A stretch of DNA of 64,000 nucleotides from Brachionus manjavacas (Eukaryota > Rotifera > Eurotatoria > Ploima > Brachionidae). Below the pieces are notes generated by a model. That model had not been told where the DNA came from. It worked only from the letters and a program-made list of their open reading frames with translations, and ran no database searches. A program made the translations under genes and the position numbers. Where the stretch lies: assembly GCA_019054805.1 (NCBI GenBank), contig JAHQIY010000001.1, positions 3,052,501 to 3,116,500 of the forward strand, written 5' to 3'. The stretch's first letter is position 1. The number at the start of each line of letters is the position of its first letter. Positions 58,701-64,000 of the stretch are shown here, piece by piece.

Positions 58701-61700
58701 TTTTTATCTGTATTTAATGGGTCTTATAAACCTGACGATCAGTGTTCGTCACATTTCACGAACAGTAATTTTTGTTTGACGAGCAGGTGTGTATTCGTAC
58801 GATCAGTGAAAAAAAAATTGTAAAAAAAAGCAAATAAAAGTTTCATTTTTTTCAAATTATTTTATTTTATATGTTGCAACTTTGATTTATTTTTTTTGAG
58901 AAACTTGAATTGAATGATGACGCAAGAATTTGAATCAAATAATCTTTTACAGATAATAAACAGACCAGTTATAGGCTTAATTAATTACTTAAAAGAAAAA
59001 ATATCTTGAAAAACTAGTCACTAATTTGTCCAAAATGCAAACGTTCTACATATTGGAGTGAAAGAAAGGATGTTTCAGATAAATATAGTTGGAGATGTGG
59101 ATCTTGAACTACACACTTTAGTTTAAGAACGAATAACTTTTGTAGCCTTTTTGACATTCAGCTTGTAAAATTGGTAACATAATTTATTTTTAGTAATTAC
59201 AAATGTCTCAATTGGATATAAAAGAGAGTGTTGGTTGTAGTTTACCATGTTACTTGTTGAGGAATATTTTAGTGCGTGGTCAGCAATCACTGCTAAAATG
59301 CATGTTACATCAACTCCTTTGGGAGCTTTCTATTCAGTTATTCGGATTGCGTATGCCTGCATAGTCTTAATTCGATTGTACCTTACTCTTGTTTTTTTTA
59401 ATATACGGTCTTTCCAAAGATTGAAAAATCTTTGGTTCCTGTGTAAAATCAAACGTAAAAATTTGATTTATCCTGAGTAATTTATAACTAGTTTGACTCT
59501 TTTTTCTTTTTTTTTTTTTTTCTCGTTTATTGTAAAACAATAATATTATTTAATTGTTATTTATTTTATCTTATTTAGGCTGAAGGAGCGAGCTGAAAGA
59601 GGTAACACTCAATTAGTGAGCTCGAAGCCATTTTAAATTTTTCATTAAATTTAAATAAATAAATCTTTAAAAAAAAAAGTTTATTTCATCAATTAAAGAC
59701 ATTATTACTCAAATTAAGAGTCGAAAGTTTTACTTTTAGGAGTTGTCTAAGTTCAAAACAACGTAAAATAATACATGAACTTTGCGATTTACATTGCTTA
59801 AAGCACGAAACTAAGGGCAATCGATTTTAAAAGTTAACTATTTATTTTTCTTCAATTGTTGTTCCTTATGAATGCAATGAATTAAGCCAGAAATTATCTA
59901 GTATAAGATTGGAAAGTGTTCCTAGAAACAATCATGTTGAAGACGTAATTAATATCCCAATTAAAAGAACTAGAGGCCGTCCGAAAAAAAATCAAGAATA
60001 AGACGAATAAACTAATTTTTTAATTAAACTAATTTACTTGAAATTTCGAAAAAAATATAGAAAACTACTTTAATTTTTCATTTGGAAATAAATATTAATT
60101 AATTTGATAATTTATTTTTTCGTCCCGGTAAAAATTTTCACGATCAGTTCTTTTTTTTTACGAACAGTAATTAATTTACTTGGTCGTCAAATTGACTGTT
60201 CGTGAAATGTAACGAACACTGATCGTCAGGTTTATAAGACCCTATTTAATTTTACTTACTTTTTATTTTTATGCAAAGCTTTAATTTTAATTTTTATTTT
60301 ACTTCTCCTTATGGAGTTTAATTTGAATTAAATAAATAAATAAATAAATAATTATAGACTTGATTTGATACTTTTACCAAATCTTTGTGATAAATCGTAA
60401 AAAATGTAAATTTGTATTTGTAATTTTGTATTTCCTTTGAACATAGTTATGGATTATTAAAGTGTTCTTTTACTGTCGAATGCGCAACTATGAGATGCGT
60501 TTTTTGAAAAGCTGAGTTTAAGTCTGGCTTAAAATACCATGGAAAGATTTTTCAATGAAACATTTGTGATAAATTAAGTTATTAAAGAATTTTTTTGTTT
60601 AATTTTTATAAATTTAATATATTTATTTATATATTTGATTAATTTAGTTTTATATTGATATAAATAAAACTAAATTTTTTCCCTAACTTGGCTTAGACCT
60701 TTGGCCAACTCTGGTTTGCACCATATTTTTAATAATGGTCAGAGATAAATTTAATAATGGTCAGAGATTATTATGGTTTGCACCATTATAATTCCTCTTT
60801 AATGGTAAAATTTAATGCTCCGAGATTTTTAAACAAAAATAAACTTTTGATTTAAAATTTTCCTTCAATTTGGTTTAATTTTTTGTGTTTGAATTACAAA
60901 ATGTATCCACTGATGAAATAACATTCCAAAAGTTCGATGTTTCAAATAAGTTTGGTTTTGTTAACTTTTTATTAAAAACTTAAATCAAAAATAATTCATT
61001 TTATTTTGAATTTTGCTTTCATCTGTTTAAAAATTAGAGGATGAAAAAAATAAAAAAATAAAAATTTGACTAAATTGGTTTCTTAATGACTCATTTTTTG
61101 AGTTATTTGACCTAAGATTTATAAAATATCAAAAATTGATTTGTATTAAAAAAAAATCATCAATGATTTCATTATCAATCATTCAACTCGATAATTAAAA
61201 TGACATTTAAAGTTTAAAGTTTAAAATAATAAATGTGAAAATGCCTGCAATATTCACTTAAAATTACTTTTTTATTCACAATTGAAAAATATTTGTTACA
61301 TCGCACTTTTGCAATGTTATTTCATTTTGTAATTTAAAAAAAACAATTAAACCATTTAATAAATTATTTCAATGTATTTCTATTTTCATTTTAAATCTTT
61401 TTTATAAATCAAAAATTTTGAATTTTAACGATTAAAACGTGAAAAAATTTAAGAGTAACTTAATAAATTTATTATCAGTAATGTAAAAAATTTGAAAATT
61501 AAACTTGAGAAATTATTCAAAATGTCCATCAATGAAAAGATTTTAAATTATTAAAGCTTAGTAAATTATCTTTCATTATTGTATCAAGAGTTGGTCCAAA
61601 GTCAGACTTGGACTTTAAAATTGGAGGTTTAAGTATTATAAAAGGCATGAATTTTGAAAAAAATAGTTAATGTTTGTAAAAAAATTTTTGTATCGGTAAT

Positions 61701-63012
61701 GAACATAATTTAAATCGAAATCAATCGGTTTTTTTTACAAAAAGAAATCAGAAATCAATAAAAAATAACTCAAGTCAAGGTCCTGACTTGACTTTAACTT
61801 TTAACCACTCTGATAGTTACTGATATTAATCACAGTCCCATTCAAATTAGAAACACAAGTCAAATTTGAAAATTTCAAATAATAAAAATTAGTTAGATAA
61901 ATAATTAATATTTTTAAATAAATTTATCAGATATTTTGGCAAACTTTTTTATTCATTTTCAAGGACCAAAAAATTTTATTGACTATTTTCAAAATAAACT
62001 CGAAAAGTATTAAAAATTTATAATTTTGTTTATAGAGCGTGTTTCATTGGTATCGATAGTCTACCACATTTTGCTCAATTTGATTCAATCAAGCATCAGT
62101 CTATTGAACAAAAACGACCAAGCAGATGATTCAAGTAGCAGATTTGAATCAGATTTATACAAGTCAATATACGATTCATTTAGAATTATGTGTTGCGCAT
62201 CGGAAAATAATTCCGAATACAATTCATTTTTTCAATCAGATAACTCAGAATCAGTAAACCCGCTGATCCAAATCCAGCAATCATCCTTAATATCCACTTT
62301 GGCTCTCAAAAACACTTCCAATCTTGTCATTATGAAACTATTAGCCATCTACTTCCAATATTGTTCTCTTCATGTATTCGAACCTTTGAATGTATACGAA
62401 AAATGCAAAGTATTCATGTGTTCAATGCGGTGTTCTGATGATCGCAAAGAACTTCTTTGCATGATTGAAAGCTTGACCGAAATTCTTTCCAATAAAGATA
62501 CCTCTAAAAAAATCAGAATTATACTGTTACGTGAGCATTTGTCTTATTTGTGTAAATTGACATCTAACACTAGTGATTCCGACTGTTTCATATCTCTGAC
62601 CAGTGAATTTGGCTTTGAGCTGGTTAAAAGTTTGATAGATCTTTTCGAAAGCATGGTCGCGCTGACCAACGAAGACCAGGAGGATTCAAATTCTGTTGAT
62701 GAAACTCTGACCATTTATGTGCACATTTTGGGCGCTTATTTGAACCTTGAAGAAGATGATCCAAAGATTAGACGAAAACAGACACAAATAAATGATTTAG
62801 TTATCAAAAAACTTCTTAATTTAGGTCTAAATTATAAACAAGAATTTAAGCAAGTGTTGGAGAAATGGCCTGAGTTGAAAAACAAAATTGGCAATGCGTT
62901 CAAAGCGTCGGCTAGTCAAAGAGAAAATGCACAAAATTCAACCTCGAACCAGAGTGGCTCTGGTTCAAAAACGCCCAAAATCCAGCTTAATTTTAATTTT
63001 TCTAAAAAATAA
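46796..63012 (+). CDS. HEATR5B: HEATR5 (Laa1 family) HEAT-repeat protein, about 2,137 aa, four exons
   Basis: Exons 46796-50501, 56337-57669, 57734-58131 and 62036-63012 sum to 6,414 nt (2,138 codons), with junction phases 1, 2 and 1 all consistent. HEATR5A/B and yeast Laa1 are HEAT-repeat scaffolds that bind the AP-1 clathrin adaptor and act in endosome/trans-Golgi traffic. Family blocks are clear from the N-terminus: KLVQQLF...FPGPSVRSLIA, LYSHGDF, KCNEILKSKD, VDAVYSRKCVQFILR, CPLGVPSLKPK and GLGCLHRYVGSMGAG, then SPKWPNRAFAFDLIRRII in exon 2. The length matches animal HEATR5B (about 2,070 aa). Exon 1 is 3.7 kb without an intron and about half G+C; later exons are nearer 35-40 percent by eye. 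An acidic, Gln/Ser-rich insert opens exon 2. Paralogue assignment (A or B) is by default, since invertebrates usually have one. Confidence 0.93.
50640..51570 (+). pseudogene. LINE reverse-transcriptase remnant in HEATR5 intron 1
   Basis: Plus-strand translation gives, with stops, EQSGFRKHR..TSDNLFF, SLLPVFDIS.AFDRVWLEG, YLTNWIGFFLDSRTFK, and downstream FADDLVAFFIYNKKGNLEN. These are the D..AFD and FADD catalytic blocks of a jockey/CR1-like non-LTR reverse transcriptase. It is the same family as the minus-strand copy at 12.7 kb. Several stops and frameshifts make it dead. It is in sense with HEATR5. Confidence 0.75.
51764..52115 (-). mobile_element. LINE 3'-end fragment, inverted relative to its neighbour
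   Basis: On the minus strand the 3' end is CTGAAGGAGCTCTAGCTCGG followed by an A/T-rich tail. Plus-strand words ATTACACAGTGGAGTCGGG and AAGATATCTCTCACTCAACTC match the copies at 12.05-12.2 kb and partly 4.5 kb. With the plus-strand remnant at 50.6-51.6 kb it forms two head-on insertions of one family. Confidence 0.65.
52690..53000 (-). mobile_element. Decayed LINE reverse-transcriptase fragment
   Basis: Plus-strand words GACTTTTCAACTAAAATTTT and CATTTGCCATTTGGAAAGCC parallel the 12.6-12.7 kb copy (encoding WLIKWKMKISVEKT on the minus strand) with many substitutions. It appears to be an older member of the same family. Confidence 0.4.
53001..53677. other. HEATR5 intron 1 sequence downstream of the nested gene
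   Basis: A+T-rich intron sequence and probable 3' untranslated region of the minus-strand LINS1. An AATAAA on the minus strand lies at about 53614-53609, about 65 nt past the LINS1 stop. Nothing else supported. Confidence 0.45.
53678..54928 (-). CDS. LINS1: Protein Lines homologue, intronless, nested in HEATR5 intron 1
   Basis: A single uninterrupted ORF of 416 codons runs from ATG (MNSDDKKTIFFISNK) to TAA. The diagnostic block lies at about residues 300-340: FLKLLSSIRFDYQVLVDWLI, then SNETIFLEYFLKYLKFL, matching the conserved C-terminal region of Lines/LINS1 proteins (FDH-x-V-L-L-D-x-L-I-S-x-E-T pattern). The rest is helical and Lys/Glu/Leu-rich. Drosophila lines acts in segment and gut patterning; LINS1 is linked to human intellectual disability; its biochemical role is unclear. 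At 416 aa it is shorter than vertebrate LINS1 (about 750 aa), so the N-terminal half may be reduced. It is antisense to HEATR5 and lacks introns, unlike most genes here. Codon use is A/T-rich as in the flanks, unlike HEATR5 exon 1. Confidence 0.75.
   Translation of the reverse strand: MNSDDKKTIFFISNKIAELDQSKDANFEEYLKILKQNELKCKQNKIIEHLLIKLLKVSVEKNSNFELALIKSVIRSNFNIGVKLLKSYLKINREKDPENLPELFSLINTSLEPELGSFSILPSLSIIKEIAKSKYLSDNKKLISKIELLFINIDLAKLLIDHRFFIFYKYLNSLSVFTEMKINKEFFKSFFIKLNEELILEQIEKLECLEEIKEDLAVNFLILVFKILAELNIKDVINTEQINRLFYNKNMFRPDLVFNGKDDDLVINFCYLCLKKEAENLVLFRKMFHFDLDSHVMFLKLLSSIRFDYQVLVDWLISNETIFLEYFLKYLKFLNSKLIESSNFVDDIRKKLRESQVKIEQFKSVIRIESGEKLDFDQMFEALKIVENKIRQLKRSFPYNCEPLLRRLETINSLIK
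54929..56336. other. HEATR5 intron 1, 3' part, and LINS1 upstream region
   Basis: A+T-rich, with long T runs. It must contain the LINS1 promoter and the HEATR5 intron-1 acceptor (TTTAAG|AATCTTTTACTGG). A 55430-55640 segment has the inverted pair CTTGGGCAAAAGT / ACTTTTGCCCAAG, about 200 bp apart. Short ORFs at 55762-56089 are low complexity; I do not support them. Confidence 0.45.
55417..55627. mobile_element. Candidate small MITE in HEATR5 intron 1
   Basis: The inverted ends CAGACTTGGGCAAAAGT and ACTTTTGCCCAAGTCTG bound about 210 bp of A+T-rich sequence. The inner flanks also pair loosely (AAAAAGTCTTTAAA and TTTAAATGACTTTTT). It has no coding capacity. Target duplication unclear. Confidence 0.55.
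58440..58525 (+). mobile_element. LINE-type 3' tail, plus strand
   Basis: A short 3' end, GGTAGTTCACATTTTAATTT followed by (AAAT)n. It is the same style of AAAT tail as at 59.66 kb and 60.34 kb. No coding sequence remains. Confidence 0.35.
58719..60242 (+). mobile_element. Merlin-type DNA transposon, 1,524 bp, with 8-bp TSD and decayed transposase
   Basis: Inverted termini beginning GGGTCTTATAAACCTGACGA match for about 48 bp with one mismatch. The perfect 8-bp duplication TATTTAAT flanks it (58711-58718, 60243-60250). A plus-strand ORF from about 58914 (MMTQEFESNNLL) with later stops leads into an IS1595/Merlin-type zinc ribbon (CPKCKRSTYWSERK, WRCGS, TTHFSLRTN). Near 59960 the last open stretch ends in an AT-hook, IKRTRGRPKKNQE. 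The DDE core is unreadable. An unrelated LINE tail (59575-59670) is nested inside. It lies in HEATR5 intron 3. Confidence 0.85.
59575..59672 (+). mobile_element. LINE 3' tail nested in the Merlin-type element
   Basis: GGCTGAAGGAGCGAGCTGAA followed by about 60 nt and an AAATAAATAAAT tail. The CTGAAGGAGC-x-AGCT core matches (as reverse complement) the LINE ends at 4.3, 11.9 and 51.8 kb, so it is the same family in plus orientation. Confidence 0.55.
60285..60353 (+). mobile_element. LINE-type 3' tail, plus strand
   Basis: Short segment CTTCTCCTTATGGAGTTTAA followed by (AAAT)n. By analogy with the other tails in this window it is a LINE 3' end; no coding part remains. Confidence 0.35.
60354..62035. 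other. HEATR5 intron 3, 3' part
   Basis: About 1.7 kb of A+T-rich intron sequence up to the acceptor TTTATAG|AGCGTG. A local direct repeat, TTAATAATGGTCAGAGAT, occurs twice at 60730-60770. I see no exon. Confidence 0.5.
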
Positions 63013-63089
63013 TTAATTTTTATATTTGTCGTTTTATCATCATTTTTTAATGATACATATATACATATATTTTTTTTCTTTAGATTTTT

Positions 63090-63095
63090 AATAAA
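63090..63095 (+). promoter_or_regulatory. Probable HEATR5 polyadenylation signal
   Basis: AATAAA lies 78 nt downstream of the HEATR5 stop codon. Such hexamers are frequent in A+T-rich DNA, so the call rests mainly on position. Confidence 0.45.
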
Positions 63096-63279
63096 AAGTT
63101 CTAAAATTGTACTTATTTTCATTTTTAAACAAGAAATTAGAAAAAATAGAAAGAAGTTTTTTTTTTCTCTATTTTGATTTGAACTGTTATAGAATGTGTT
63201 AGGATTAAAATTTTGAGAAAATTTTTTTGTGCCAAATTCTTTATTCTCTTAGTTAAAAAAGGACGTTATTTATTCTGCT

Positions 63280-63930
63280 ATTAAATTTTTTTTTTTGCTA
63301 GCTAATATAATGATAGTAATTATTTTCATCTGCTGGTAATTTTTTTTCACCTGCTTGTAAAATTATGATCATGATAACAAAAATAAAAATATTTTGATAA
63401 AATTTTATTCATATTAAGTTTGAATAGAAGAAAAAAGAAATTAAGCTTTATACCAATAAAAAAAATAAAAATTTCATAAGTAAATATCAAATTAATTTTT
63501 TCGCTGTCTTTTTGATTATCTGACAGGATAATTTTCTGTATTTCTTTTTTTAATTGTAGAACCACGAGGTCTGCCACGGCGTTTTGGACCATTTGAAGAT
63601 TTTTCTGCATCAGCTTGATAATTTTGATCAATTATTTAAATCATTCGGCTCATCTAATTGTAAAGGATTTGATAAGTTTTCACTATCTATAACATTGGAT
63701 AAATCGTTATACTTTTGAAACGAATTTTCCAAAGACGTAGCTTGTTGCTGTTGCTATCAAGTGTTAAGGAATTCAAATTGTCGATTAATATTAACTGGTT
63801 TTTCTCTTTTATTTATTCTCAAAACTAGCTAGCAGGTATTAATTTTTTAGAAGCATAAGAAAATTTAGCTATCATTAATTAATTTTTTTTACTAGCAGTT
63901 ATAAAAAAAATTTACTAGCAGAAAAAAATA
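63280..63930 (-). mobile_element. Decayed DNA transposon remnant with AT-hook ORF
   Basis: Minus-strand sequence at 63610-63520 encodes NYQADAEKSSNGPKRRGRPR followed by GSTIKKRNTENYPVR and a stop. RRGRPRG is a textbook AT-hook. Upstream (63770-63650) another frame reads SFQKYNDLSNVIDSENLSN, one base out of phase, so the gene is broken. Both flanks carry imperfect inverted CTGCTAGT/ACTAGCAG words (63297-63360 and 63825-63930), suggesting degenerate subterminal repeats. No target duplication identified. Confidence 0.45.
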
Positions 63931-64000
63931 GATCTCGATAAAAAATTAAAGTAAAATCTGGATTTAAATGTAAATTGATTCATTTGTTAGTTAGAATTTT

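Noticed and set aside
59247-59480. 77-codon plus-strand ORF inside the Merlin-type element
   Set aside because: It is not in frame with the zinc-ribbon block and has no ISXO2-like catalytic motif; treated as decayed element sequence.
1-64000. tRNA, rRNA or other canonical RNA genes
   Set aside because: I looked for tRNA-like A/B boxes and rRNA-like G+C-rich conserved blocks and found none that I could support; a dedicated covariance-model search would settle this.

Overview
The window is nuclear DNA of a low-GC invertebrate animal. Genes have many short introns (often 45-60 nt, GT...AG), the flanking DNA is very A+T-rich, and the families present are animal ones: cadherin, C-type lectin, mucin, LINS1 and HEATR5. 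It is rich in DNA transposons and LINE fragments. A rotifer-like genome would fit, but the sequence alone does not fix the taxon. All exon models below were built by hand from splice sites and reading-frame phase; none has transcript support.

Layout. 0.2-2.3 kb: two small unrecognised genes, divergently arranged about 290 bp apart. 2.6-15.4 kb (minus): a nine-exon cadherin/EGF-type single-pass membrane protein of about 1,496 aa; its two large introns hold a Merlin-like MITE, an 812-bp element with very long terminal inverted repeats, and LINE fragments. 15.6-24.8 kb (minus): a secreted protein of about 2,743 aa with two Cys-rich + C-type-lectin modules and about 50 copies of a 41-aa Thr/Ser repeat. 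26.4-27.5 kb (plus): an unrecognised three-exon gene. 27.5-32 kb: LINE remnants. 32.1-35.7 kb (minus): a second mucin, predicted GPI-anchored, with a 13-aa repeat and a partially duplicated 3' end. 35.7-46.8 kb: gene-poor DNA with a hAT element (8-bp target-site duplication, TSD), a piggyBac-type MITE (TTAA), a mariner/Tc1-type element with a decayed DD37D transposase, a decayed minisatellite and two small hairpin elements. 46.8-63.0 kb (plus): HEATR5 in four exons, with a LINS1 homologue nested antisense in intron 1 and a Merlin-type transposon in intron 3.

How the genes relate. Three of the largest genes encode extracellular glycoproteins: an adhesion-type receptor, a lectin-mucin and a GPI-mucin. 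All lie on the minus strand and suggest a cell-surface/mucus locus. HEATR5 acts with the AP-1 clathrin adaptor in endosomal traffic and is the housekeeping anchor; LINS1 inside its intron is an independent gene. The clearest novelties are the tandem-repeat architectures, the split terminal exons of the GPI-mucin, recurrent AT-hook tails in unrelated DNA-transposon remnants, and a pair of hairpins whose stems differ by paired changes.
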